Assembly (NCBI GenBank): GCA_036556825.1
Contig: DATBIR010000055.1
Coordinates: 1 to 47,172, forward strand
Reading direction: 5' to 3'
From: JAJKJG01 sp036556825
GTDB lineage: Bacteria; Pseudomonadota; Alphaproteobacteria; Rhizobiales; Beijerinckiaceae
Length of the DNA: 47,172 nucleotides
Shown here: piece by piece, positions 40,576-47,172 of the stretch
How the letters are laid out: the number at the start of each line of letters is the position of its first letter
How positions within the stretch are numbered: the first letter of the stretch is position 1
The notes under the pieces: model-generated
What the model was told of the DNA's origin: nothing
Database searches by the model: none
What the model saw: the letters and a program-made list of their open reading frames with translations, nothing else
Program-made: the position numbers and the translations under genes

Positions 40576-40752
40576 TCACGGGATGCCGTTGACAGGGCTC
40601 ATGGCGAGGATCGAGGTGACGGCCGAGGCGACGCCGAGCAGCACCAGACTTCCGACCAGCAGCGTGCACACCGGAAAGCGGCGGCACTGGCGGGCAAGGC
40701 GCCGTGCTTCCTTGCGAGCGCTGGTGCGCTGACCTGCTCTCTCGTCGACCAT
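40576..40752 (-). CDS. Small single-span membrane protein, 58 aa
   Basis: ATG at 40752 with GAGAGG about 8 bases upstream. A basic N-terminal half (RTSARKEARRLARQCRRFPV) precedes one span (TLLVGSLVLLGVASAVTSIL) and a short tail. Family unknown. Convergent neighbours and the ribosome site make it plausible. Confidence 0.45.
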   Translation of the reverse strand: MVDERAGQRTSARKEARRLARQCRRFPVCTLLVGSLVLLGVASAVTSILAMSPVNGIP

Positions 40753-41327
40753 GGCCCAATCCTCTCGGTCCCGGCGACATCCCTGTCGATCATCATGGAC
40801 AACCGCCGCGGCGGCGCGTGCCTGGGCCGGGCGGGTTGATGTCGCGCCCCGGACTATCACGATGCGCCGCCGGATTGTGTGATCCGCAGCACAGACGCGC
40901 TGCGAGCCCGTCGCCTGATGCCCTAAGCGACGGGCAGGCGAGCGCCCGTATCACCTGCCAGGCACCGAGCGCCAACACCCAGATAGTCGTGACGACGAGC
41001 CCGACGGCACGCGAAAGGGCCGACAGCAGGTATCGGCTTGCGCCGGAGCTTGCGAAGCGTTTGAGGCTGTCGCGAGTCTCAGATCCAGCGTCATACACGG
41101 CTTCCGGGGTGCCATGCGAGAAACGGACCCGACTGCGGCGAGCCGCGGCCGATGCTGCGCAACGGCTGGAAAAACAGCGGGATCGATTCAGATTGAATCG
41201 ATCCCGCTCTGATGTTCGTGTCACATGAGTGCGGACCAAGTCCGGCAGGTCCCGATCAGGTCCGGGCCCTGCTCGGCGGAGGGCTGCCCATCCTCCCGGC
41301 CCCGCGGGGCACGCGCCGATCAGGAGC
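40753..41327. other. Intergenic stretch upstream of the XRE gene end, containing a strong terminator
   Basis: A long open frame on the minus strand (to about 41239) contains a hydrophobic segment, but it runs through a perfect terminator palindrome and has a poor start, so I do not annotate it. CGGAC-caa-GTCCG at 41232-41244 is a small hairpin similar to the ones at 5887 and 35345. Nothing else is recognised. Confidence 0.4.
41171..41208 (-). terminator. Rho-independent terminator of the XRE gene
   Basis: AGCGGGATCGATTCA (41176-41190) and TGAATCGATCCCGCT (41194-41208) form a 15-base perfect stem with a 3-base loop. On the minus strand the stem is followed by GTTTTTCC, a T-run, as in an intrinsic terminator. 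It lies 120 bases beyond the stop of the leftward XRE regulator gene. Confidence 0.85.
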
Positions 41328-41840
41328 TCAGGCGCGGCGCTCGCGGCCGGCTCTGGCGCCTTGTCCGCCGCGTCCCGTGGTGCGGCCGCGGCGCGACGCC
41401 TCGGCGATCGTCACCTCGTCGTCATCGCCGCCCTGCTCGCTCTCGCCGAGCGCCAGCAGGAGGTCGATGACGCGGCGGCGGATGCGCTCGTTGCGAATGC
41501 GCGTGAACGCCTTCATCAGCTGCACGCCTTCCGGGGTCGACAGGAATTCCGAGCCATAGCTCGCCGGGAGCTCCGACGCGCTCGCCTTGCCACCGAGCGC
41601 CGGCGCGCCCTCGTAGAAGAACTCGACAGGCACGCCGAGGATAGCGCCGATCTGATGCAGCCGGCTGGCGCCGATGCGGTTGGTGCCCTTCTCGTATTTC
41701 TGCACCTGCTGGAAGGTGAGCCCGAGCGCTTCGCCGAGCTTCTCCTGGGTCATGCCGATCAGCATGCGGCGCATGCGCACGCGGCGCCCCACATGCTTGT
41801 CGATCGCAGTCGCTGCTTTAGTCAACGCGCCTTCGCTCAT
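41328..41840 (-). CDS. XRE-family helix-turn-helix regulator (rhizobial type)
   Basis: 170 residues. MSEGALTKAATAIDKHVGRR leads into the domain VRMRRMLIGMTQEKLGEALG, then LTFQQVQKYEKGTNRIGASR and a dimer helix LHQIGAILGVPVEFFYEG: a classic XRE DNA-binding domain in residues 15-75. The tail is charged, with EGVQLMKAFTRIRNERIRRR near 105-125, as in rhizobial XRE proteins of about this length whose targets are mostly unknown. It lies next to the LuxR/LuxI locus on the same strand as luxR, separated by 295 bp. A strong terminator follows. A role in quorum sensing is possible but not shown. Confidence 0.88.
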   Translation of the reverse strand: MSEGALTKAATAIDKHVGRRVRMRRMLIGMTQEKLGEALGLTFQQVQKYEKGTNRIGASRLHQIGAILGVPVEFFYEGAPALGGKASASELPASYGSEFLSTPEGVQLMKAFTRIRNERIRRRVIDLLLALGESEQGGDDDEVTIAEASRRGRTTGRGGQGARAGRERRA

Positions 41841-42135
41841 CGGCTTTGTCCTTTATCGTTGGTAGTCACGGTCGCTTCCCTGTTTGCACACGCGCCGGCG
41901 GCCAAAGCCGGCCTCGCATGCCCCCTGCCCCTGGTTGCAAGAATGCAGCAGCCCTGCTGCGGCTCCTGTTGACCGGCTCTAGATGAGCCCAAGGTGAATG
42001 GCGAGCCCCGGATCAACTCAAAGTTAACAGAAGCCCGGCGCGTGCGCCCCCTCCTCTGCCAAGCCGTTGAGCTTCATGCAAGATCCCGTCTCGAACCGGT
42101 CCTTCCTGTTGCGCGCCCCTCGCTGGGTCCCTCCC

Positions 42136-42921
42136 CTATCCGCTGATCAATCCGAAGTAGATCGCCTTGGCCACGGCATGCGTCTTGTTGCTGGCGTTCA
42201 GCTTGCGCATCACGCTGCGCATGTGGGTGTCGACGGTGTCCTCCGAGATCTTGAGGATCTCGGCGGTGTCGACCCCTGTCTTGCCGCGCGCGGCCCATGC
42301 CACGATATCGCGCTCCCGGTCGGTCAGCGTCACCTCCTCGGCGAGCTCGTCGCGGAGCACGGCCGTCCGGTTCCTGTGCCGGGTGGCGATAATGTCGACG
42401 GCGCGTTGCGCCCAGTAGATCATCAACAGATGCAGATCATGGCGGCTCTCGCCCATCAGGAAGGCAAACTTGTTCGCAGGGTCCTTCCAAAAGAACACGA
42501 CCAGGCTCGAATGCGTGCGGCCGAGCCGATCGGCGAAATGGTAGGGGACAACGAGCCCTTCCTGAAAACCGTGGTCGCGAGCCGCCTCCATGGTCTTGAT
42601 CGCGCCCGGCTTGCGGCGCCCCTTGTATGACGGCAGGCCGACGCTGCCCCAATTGAACGGAACGTTGGTCACGCGCGCGCGCGCCACGCAGGCGTCGACG
42701 TGGACGAACTTGTTGTCGAGATATTCCTGCTCCCAGGCCTTGCCCGAGGTGCCGAGATAATAAGGCGCATCAAGATGCGGCTGGCCGGTATCGAGGAAAT
42801 TGAAGGCGGCAAAGCCGTAATTCTCGATCACCTTCTGCAGCTTGTCGCGCAGCTCCTCGATCGTCGCGCAGGTCTCGAAATCAGCGATGGCGCGGTCGAT
42901 GGGCAGCGGCGCAAAACTCAC
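42136..42921 (-). CDS. LuxR-family quorum-sensing regulator (autoinducer-binding)
   Basis: 261 residues from a GTG at 42921, the usual LuxR length; an alternative longer start at 43032 would overlap the divergent LuxI-type gene. The autoinducer domain has the ligand pattern W-Y-D-PF-W: GKAWEQEYLDNKFVHVDACV and TNVPFNWGS, plus NYGFAAFNFLD. The C-terminal GerE-type HTH is LTDRERDIVAWAARGKTGVD, then TAEILKISEDTVDTHMRSVM and LNASNKTHAVAKAIYFGLI. It should bind an acyl-homoserine lactone and switch on promoters. The divergent LuxI gene and the adjacent P450 gene are natural targets. A 16-base palindrome covers its start. Confidence 0.88.
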   Translation of the reverse strand: MSFAPLPIDRAIADFETCATIEELRDKLQKVIENYGFAAFNFLDTGQPHLDAPYYLGTSGKAWEQEYLDNKFVHVDACVARARVTNVPFNWGSVGLPSYKGRRKPGAIKTMEAARDHGFQEGLVVPYHFADRLGRTHSSLVVFFWKDPANKFAFLMGESRHDLHLLMIYWAQRAVDIIATRHRNRTAVLRDELAEEVTLTDRERDIVAWAARGKTGVDTAEILKISEDTVDTHMRSVMRKLNASNKTHAVAKAIYFGLISG

Positions 42922-42949
42922 GGATTTCCGTGATACCGCCGGCGCCGGC
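42918..42949. promoter_or_regulatory. Two adjacent palindromes at the luxR/luxI boundary
   Basis: TCACGGA-TT-TCCGTGA (42918-42933) is a perfect 16-base palindrome, and GCCGGCGCCGGC (42938-42949) is a perfect 12-base palindrome 4 bases further. The first overlaps the likely GTG start of the LuxR-type gene, while the LuxI start lies about 40-60 bases to the right. Either could be the binding site of the LuxR protein or of another regulator. Neither matches the Vibrio lux box. Confidence 0.5.
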
Positions 42950-42991
42950 TCCTCGACAAGCTCCCCTACGGGCCCGGGGGGGTAAGTGGCG

Positions 42992-43648
42992 ATGCAGGAA
43001 AGGTGGGGTCGATTTCGTGCCATCATGTGCACCGAGGAGCAAAATCCATCAGTTGTTGACGATCTCTACCGGTTCCGAAAGGGCCTGTTCGTCGACCGGC
43101 TTGGATGGGAGCTCACGGTTGCGGATGGCCGCGAGCGCGACCAGTTCGACACCGACGCAGCCGTGCATTGCGCTCTGTTGGACGGGCCGCAGGTGATCGG
43201 CGGCTTTCGCGCTATCCGCACGGATCATGACTACCTCGCCCAGACGGTGTTTCCCTATCTGGCGAGCCTAAAGCCGTACCCGCGCCAGCGCAACGCCTGG
43301 GAGATCAGCCGCTTCGGCGTCAGGCCCGGCGGCGGCATTGGGCCGGCGCTGATGAACTACGCCCTGATGTTCCGCTTCGCCCATACGCGCCAGGCGGCGA
43401 CCCTGGTGGCCGTCGCCGACCTGCAGCACGAGCGGCTTCTGGCGCGGTTCGGCATCCGCACCCGGCGCTACGGCCCGCCGCAGGTGGTCGGCGAGACCGA
43501 GGACGGCAGCCCGATCCTCGCGGTGGCCGGCGAAATTCCCGTCCGCGAGCAGACGGGGCCCCGGTTCAGCAGCCTGCTCGAATTCGCAAGAGACGTGGAG
43601 ATTGACGATGAAGCATTGGTTCTCGGACCTGCACGCGTTTCGGCGTGA
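42992..43648 (+). CDS. Acyl-homoserine lactone synthase (LuxI family)
   Basis: 218 residues. All the residues I know to be nearly invariant in LuxI proteins are present with the EsaI spacing (R24, F28, W34, D45, D48, R68, E97, R100): R, F and W in FRKGLFVDRLGW, two Asp in RDQFDTD, Arg in GGFRAIRT, Glu and Arg in WEISRFG. It should join an acyl group from acyl-ACP or acyl-CoA to S-adenosylmethionine. The acyl group is unknown; related rhizobial enzymes use branched or aryl acyl-CoAs. The ATG at 42992 follows a G-rich site; a GTG at 42986 and an ATG at 43025 are also possible. Its last 41 bases overlap the P450 start. Confidence 0.9.
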   Translation: MQERWGRFRAIMCTEEQNPSVVDDLYRFRKGLFVDRLGWELTVADGRERDQFDTDAAVHCALLDGPQVIGGFRAIRTDHDYLAQTVFPYLASLKPYPRQRNAWEISRFGVRPGGGIGPALMNYALMFRFAHTRQAATLVAVADLQHERLLARFGIRTRRYGPPQVVGETEDGSPILAVAGEIPVREQTGPRFSSLLEFARDVEIDDEALVLGPARVSA

Positions 43649-44894
43649 CCCGCTGCAATTTCTGTCCGACCGTGGCAACGCGGCGCGCGAGGCGCTGGAG
43701 CCGCTCGCTCTCGGGCCGCGCCCGGTCTTCCTGCTCACCGATCCGGATCTGATCAGGCCGCTGCTCAAGGCGGATGAAGAGGACGCCGACAAGGGACGGC
43801 TTATCCGCAAGCTGCGCCCGATCGTCGGGATGAGTTCGCTGGTGATCAGCGGCGAGGAGCACCGCCGCCGGCGCGCGGCGCTGCACGAGCACCTTGCCAA
43901 GGGCGGCGCCGAGAAGCTGATCCCGCAGCTCTCGGCCGAGATCCGCGCCGTTGCCGCGCAGCTCGTCAGCGAGGGCTCGTTCAACCCGCACCAGGTGATG
44001 GCGCCGCTCGCCCTGCGCATGATCTGCGTCGCGGTGTTCGGCCGCCAGGTGCTCTCGGCCGGCGACGAGCAGGCGCTCGTCGCCGCGGTGCATTCAGTCG
44101 AAGACGAGCTCGCTCAGGACATGTTCCGGCTCGTGCCCTCGCCCTGGACTTGGCTCGCCCGCCGTGCCCGCCGCGCCTTCGCCAGACGCGCCATGTCGGT
44201 GGTGGTGCAGCGCCTGCGGGCCAGCGCCGCCGAGACCAGCGCGCTGGCCTCGCTCGAGCGTCTTCAGCTCGGCGCCGACGACCTGCGCGACGAGATCCTC
44301 ACGCTGCTGCTGGCCGGGCATCACACGACCGGATCGACCGCGGCCTGGGTGCTTTACCATCTTGCCACCGAGCCGGGGCTGATGGACGCCGTCGCCGCGG
44401 AAGCAGCCGCGGCGAGCGATCGAAACGGCGAGATCCGCGCCGAGCGTCTCAAGCATGCCCCGATCAGCCTGGCGCTCGTGCGCGAGGCCTTGCGGCTGTA
44501 TCCGGCAGCGTGGTGGTTCTCGCGCGAGATCAAGCGTCCGACCCCGCTCGGCGGGCGCATCCTGACGCGCGGCACCTCGGTGCTGATCAGCCCGTGGCAG
44601 CTGCACCGCGACCCGCGCCACTGGAACGATCCGGAGCAGTTCCGACTCGATCGCACCTATACGGGCCGCGCCTACGTGCCTTTCGGCGCCGGGCCGCGCG
44701 CCTGCATCGGCATGGGCGTGGCCATGCTCGAGCTGCAGCTCCTCGCCCTTGAGCTCGCCGCCGCCTACCGCTTCGAAAGCGCGACCCCGAATCCGGCGCC
44801 GCGCCCGAAGGCGTCGGTGACGCTGATCCCGCCGGGGATCACGATCGACATCCGGCTGCGCCACACGCACCAGGCCCAGGCCTCGGCGGCGTGA
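43608..44894 (+). CDS. Cytochrome P450 coupled to the LuxI gene
   Basis: 428 residues, soluble, no anchor. Heme signature FGAGPRACIG at 359-368 with C366 as axial ligand; ExxR is E293-R296 (REALR); PEQFRLDR follows. The I-helix reads LLAGHHTTGS, where the usual acid before Thr is replaced by His (H239), as I recall from CYP51-type enzymes. The ATG at 43608 has GGAG seven bases upstream, and the first 41 bases lie inside the LuxI gene, so the two proteins are made together. The reaction is probably hydroxylation or another oxidation of a small molecule, plausibly the signal itself or a quorum-controlled product. No ferredoxin or reductase gene is nearby. Confidence 0.92.
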   Translation: MKHWFSDLHAFRRDPLQFLSDRGNAAREALEPLALGPRPVFLLTDPDLIRPLLKADEEDADKGRLIRKLRPIVGMSSLVISGEEHRRRRAALHEHLAKGGAEKLIPQLSAEIRAVAAQLVSEGSFNPHQVMAPLALRMICVAVFGRQVLSAGDEQALVAAVHSVEDELAQDMFRLVPSPWTWLARRARRAFARRAMSVVVQRLRASAAETSALASLERLQLGADDLRDEILTLLLAGHHTTGSTAAWVLYHLATEPGLMDAVAAEAAAASDRNGEIRAERLKHAPISLALVREALRLYPAAWWFSREIKRPTPLGGRILTRGTSVLISPWQLHRDPRHWNDPEQFRLDRTYTGRAYVPFGAGPRACIGMGVAMLELQLLALELAAAYRFESATPNPAPRPKASVTLIPPGITIDIRLRHTHQAQASAA

Positions 44895-44925
44895 CCAGTC
44901 CCACCTGCGGAGAACAGGTCAAACG

Positions 44926-45171
44926 ATGAAGAAGAACATCACCCTCCTGAGTCGGGCACCCGAGCTGATGCTGGCGCCGGATGACAGTACCAGCGAGATC
45001 GTCATGCTGTTGGTCCTGATCCGCACCGGCATCGACATCGCGGCCAAGCAGGGCCTCCTCGAAACCGAGCACGAGCTCAGGCGCGCCCTGCTCGGCATTC
45101 ACCTCGAAGCACCGGAGGCGGCCTCCCTCGCCGTCATGGCCACCTCCAACAGCCGCTCCAATCCGAGCTGA
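44926..45171 (+). CDS. Unknown 81-aa protein in the LuxI-P450 operon
   Basis: It starts 31 bases after the P450 stop, with AGG-type purines (GGAGAACAGG) before the ATG. MKKNITLLSRAPELMLAPDD is followed by a helical core (SEIVMLLVLIRTGIDIAAKQ, then LLETEHELRRALLGIHLEAP) and a Ser/Asn-rich tail. The core is amphipathic rather than a membrane span, so a small soluble helical protein. Family not recognised. Position before a shared terminator and after P450 suggests it belongs to the same transcript, perhaps a helper or a metabolite-binding partner. Confidence 0.65.
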   Translation: MKKNITLLSRAPELMLAPDDSTSEIVMLLVLIRTGIDIAAKQGLLETEHELRRALLGIHLEAPEAASLAVMATSNSRSNPS

Positions 45172-45181
45172 GGCTGTTCTC

Positions 45182-45205
45182 CCGCCTTCAGGACTCTGAA
45201 GGCGG
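45182..45205. terminator. Shared terminator hairpin between convergent genes
   Basis: CCGCCTTCA-ggactc-TGAAGGCGG is a 9-base perfect stem with a 6-base loop, 10 bases after the stop of the 81-residue gene and 21 bases before the stop of the leftward gene at 45227. It can end both transcripts. Confidence 0.7.
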
Positions 45206-45226
45206 AGAGATGATGATCACCGTCTG

Positions 45227-45796
45227 TCATCGTGCGCGCGTGGCGCGGATATGCGAGACGCCCCATACCCATTTGGCGTCGTCGCTCTGCGCGAGGTCCG
45301 CAAAATCGTCGCGTGGATAGATGACCCAAGCTGGGCCGGCGCCGCCGAGCGGCAGCCAGCGGCCGTCCATCTTGAGCGCCAGGATCACCGGCCATCGCTC
45401 GAGGTCGGCGTATGGTATGTCGGCCGCGTAGCCGTCGAGCGCGACGGGCTGAACGACGCCGCCCGTCACACCGGCCGCGGCGAGCACGTCCTTGAGCAGA
45501 GGCCCCTCAAAGGTGTGTGCCGCTGCCCAGCCCGGATACTGCACGCGCACGATATGCGTGCCGAGCGCCCACAGATCGGCATGGTCAAACTCCATGGCGC
45601 GTGCAAACCGCGTCCCCTGGAAGGTCATGAGCTTGTCGGCGAAGGTATCGAGCGGACCGCGATTGGCCTTGCCGATATCGCCGGTCACCGTGAGGACCAC
45701 AGGCCCGCGCGGCCGCGCCGCCTCGTCGGCGGCCGCTGCGCTGCTGCTGATGAGCGCAAGCGCGATAAATCCGGCGATCAGACTGGTGAGCCGCAT
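45227..45796 (-). CDS. Periplasmic protein with a molybdopterin-oxidoreductase-like domain lacking cysteine
   Basis: 189 residues from ATG 45796, with AAGGA upstream. Signal peptide MRLTSLIAGFIALALISSSA, cut near AAA. The mature part resembles the sulfite-oxidase/YedY molybdopterin-binding fold: VVLTVTGDIGKAN at the start, MTFQGTRFARAMEFD (Q-F-T-like turn), VQYPGWAAAHTFEGPLLKDV (the W-T-G-V-P-L-D-V-like loop) and ALDGYAADIPYADLERWP. There is no cysteine in the whole mature protein, so the Mo ligand is missing and catalysis by a molybdenum cofactor is unlikely. Such short forms are common in alphaproteobacteria; their function is unknown. Divergent from a cupin gene. Confidence 0.72.
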   Translation of the reverse strand: MRLTSLIAGFIALALISSSAAAADEAARPRGPVVLTVTGDIGKANRGPLDTFADKLMTFQGTRFARAMEFDHADLWALGTHIVRVQYPGWAAAHTFEGPLLKDVLAAAGVTGGVVQPVALDGYAADIPYADLERWPVILALKMDGRWLPLGGAGPAWVIYPRDDFADLAQSDDAKWVWGVSHIRATRAR

Positions 45797-45979
45797 GCAA
45801 GCGTCCTTGTGAGAGAGGCGCAGAGGTGTATCGCCCATGGGGGTCCGCGCCAAGCCGCCGTCGCCCGACCAGGCACGGGCATCCGTTTGCCACTTTTGCC
45901 TGCGAATGTGCGGCGAGCCCGCCCGGACAGGACCACTCTGCCGCGATCATGCGGGCTTGATGAGAGAGGGAGGTCGGCG

Positions 45980-46450
45980 ATGAAACGCGTCATTTTCGCC
46001 GCAGCACTGGCGGCTGCATCGATACCGCTCGCAGTGCCTGCCATTGCGGCCGACGACCACAGGATCGTTACACCTCAGGAGATCAGGTGGTCGCCGGGAC
46101 CGCCTTCGTTGCCGAAAGGCGCCGAATATGCGGTCCTGTTCGGCGATCCGTCGAAAGAGGGGCTGTTCGCGATGCGGCTCAAATTCCCGAAAGGCTATCG
46201 GATCCCGCCGCACAGCCATCCCAAACCCGAGGTCGTCACGGTGATCTCGGGAACGTTCCGCATCGGCATGGGCGAAGTGCCCGATCCCGGCAAGGCACAG
46301 GAACTGCCGGCGGGCGGCCTGTTCGCATTTCCGGCCGGCATGACCCATTACGCTGCGGCTGAAGACGACACCATCGTCCAGCTCAACAGCACCGGGCCGT
46401 GGGGCGTCAATTACGTCAACCCGAAAGACGATCCGCGGCAGACGCAGTAG
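45980..46450 (+). CDS. Exported cupin-domain protein
   Basis: 156 residues. The ATG at 45980 has GAGGGAGG upstream. Signal peptide MKRVIFAAALAAASIPLAVP, cut near AIAA. The cupin core has FPKGYRIPPHSHPKPEVVTV (first motif with three candidate metal ligands H, H, E), then ISGTFRIGMGEVPD, and FAFPAGMTHYAAAEDD (second motif with H). It is therefore probably a periplasmic metal-binding single-domain cupin. Related proteins are often near stress or detoxification genes. Divergent from the cysteine-free molybdopterin-like gene. Confidence 0.82.
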   Translation: MKRVIFAAALAAASIPLAVPAIAADDHRIVTPQEIRWSPGPPSLPKGAEYAVLFGDPSKEGLFAMRLKFPKGYRIPPHSHPKPEVVTVISGTFRIGMGEVPDPGKAQELPAGGLFAFPAGMTHYAAAEDDTIVQLNSTGPWGVNYVNPKDDPRQTQ

Positions 46451-46514
46451 CCTGGAAATGCCGGCCATCTGCATCGAAGAGCCGACGCTGCGCGCGTCGC
46501 ATGGCCGGCGCGCG

Positions 46515-47172
46515 ATGACCCGTCTGTTACACGTCGCCACGGCGCTTGGCGTCGCGGCCGGCCTCGTTGCGACCCTGCTGGGTGTGCTTGCGCCTTGGTT
46601 CGCGTCCCTCGAGATCGTCAATCACTTCCGCCCATTCATGCTCGGCGGCGCGGCGGTTCTGCTGGCGATTTCCTGGCTGGTCGGGCGGCGCCGCCTGCGG
46701 AGCGCCGCGACGGGTCTGACGGTCGCCAATCTCGCCCTCGCCCTTCTGCCGCTTACCTATAGCGCCGCCGATGCAGTGGGACGATCGCCGGACCTGCGGG
46801 TTGTGACGCTCAACCTGTGGAGCAAAGGTGCGCGAGCAGGAGACACGATCAAGTTTCTGCGCGAGAGCGGCGCCGACGTCGTCGTGCTGCAGGAGGCCGG
46901 CGCCGCGGCACCGATCGTCGCCGCATTGCGCGATATCTACCCGGACGAGGTTCCCTGCCCGCGCGAGCGCTGCGAGCTGCGAATGATGGCGAAAAGCGCG
47001 TTCAGCGAGAGCGGGCGGCATGCGCGCAGCGATGCCAACCCGCCGATCGTCTGGGCCCGCTTCATGCGCGACAATTTTCCTTATGAGGTCGTCGGCGTAC
47101 ACCTCGCTTATCCGTTCGATCCGGAGTTGCAGGTCGCGCATGTCGGATGGCTGGCGGGCTTCCTAGCGCAGC
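46515..47172 (+). CDS. Endonuclease/exonuclease/phosphatase-fold membrane protein, N-terminal part (cut by window edge)
   Basis: Read to the end of the window without a stop (about 219 residues). The first 100 residues form three membrane spans (TALGVAAGLVATLLGVLAPW; FMLGGAAVLLAISWLVG; ATGLTVANLALALLPLTY). Then follow DLRVVTLNLWSK (cf. the TLN motif of the family) and ADVVVLQEAGAAAP (cf. the metal-binding QE motif). These are marks of the EEP (exonuclease/endonuclease/phosphatase) family, here anchored in the membrane with the domain outside or inside not determinable. The ATG at 46515 is listed; an in-frame ATG at 46458 is an alternative. Neither has a clear ribosome site. Confidence 0.75.
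   Translation, partial: MTRLLHVATALGVAAGLVATLLGVLAPWFASLEIVNHFRPFMLGGAAVLLAISWLVGRRRLRSAATGLTVANLALALLPLTYSAADAVGRSPDLRVVTLNLWSKGARAGDTIKFLRESGADVVVLQEAGAAAPIVAALRDIYPDEVPCPRERCELRMMAKSAFSESGRHARSDANPPIVWARFMRDNFPYEVVGVHLAYPFDPELQVAHVGWLAGFLAQ

Noticed and set aside
40793..41239. 148-codon minus-strand frame with a hydrophobic patch
   Set aside because: It runs through the perfect terminator palindrome and has no ribosome site or recognisable domain.

Overview
The window is 47 kb of high-GC bacterial chromosome, most likely from an alphaproteobacterium of the order Hyphomicrobiales (Rhizobiales). The grounds are gene content: Arg/Tyr-rich small secreted proteins, a PaoABC-type molybdo-flavo-iron-sulfur oxidase, DUF6494/DUF817/DUF3095 proteins, a rhizobial-type XRE regulator and many short membrane proteins. 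Genus cannot be read from the sequence. I saw no rRNA, tRNA, CRISPR array or insertion sequence. Both window edges cut genes (an RTX protein at the left, an endonuclease/exonuclease/phosphatase-fold protein at the right).

1-16 kb is mostly housekeeping and accessory metabolism: RTX protein start, DEAD-box helicase of the RhlE type, an FAD monooxygenase, an NTF2-like protein, a split two-gene chromate transporter, a Lys/Ala-rich basic protein, a GH79-like glycosidase, an acyl-CoA dehydrogenase, a GMC oxidoreductase, a coiled-coil periplasmic protein, a DUF817 membrane protein, and a secreted protein with an internal duplication preceded by an AT-rich dyad. 16-20 kb holds an Arg/Tyr-rich secreted protein, a DUF4267 membrane protein, and a two-gene operon (ketopantoate-reductase-like, then an enolase-superfamily enzyme).

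20.7-23.5 kb looks like a small acquired regulatory island. A standalone DnaA domain-IV protein is divergent from a CI/LexA-type S24 repressor. Repeats of GGAAATATCC or GGATATATCC flank the repressor and precede a coupled pair of unknown genes. Next to it lies a decayed AHSA1/SRPBCC gene carrying at least four single-base deletions.

23.5-41 kb contains a GGDEF-EAL c-di-GMP enzyme, an SRPBCC-GNAT fusion, a DUF3095 cyclase-like protein, DUF1003 and hemolysin III membrane proteins, the PaoABC-like oxidase operon, a secreted NHL beta-propeller divergent from a HupE/UreJ-type membrane protein, and several unknown membrane or secreted proteins. 41.3-45.2 kb is the most interesting part: an XRE regulator, then a LuxR-type regulator divergent from a complete LuxI-type acyl-homoserine lactone synthase. 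The synthase gene overlaps a cytochrome P450 gene by 41 bp, and an 81-residue unknown protein follows. This suggests a quorum-sensing locus with its own oxidative tailoring enzyme. The right end has a periplasmic molybdopterin-domain-like protein without cysteine, a secreted cupin and the cut nuclease-fold protein.
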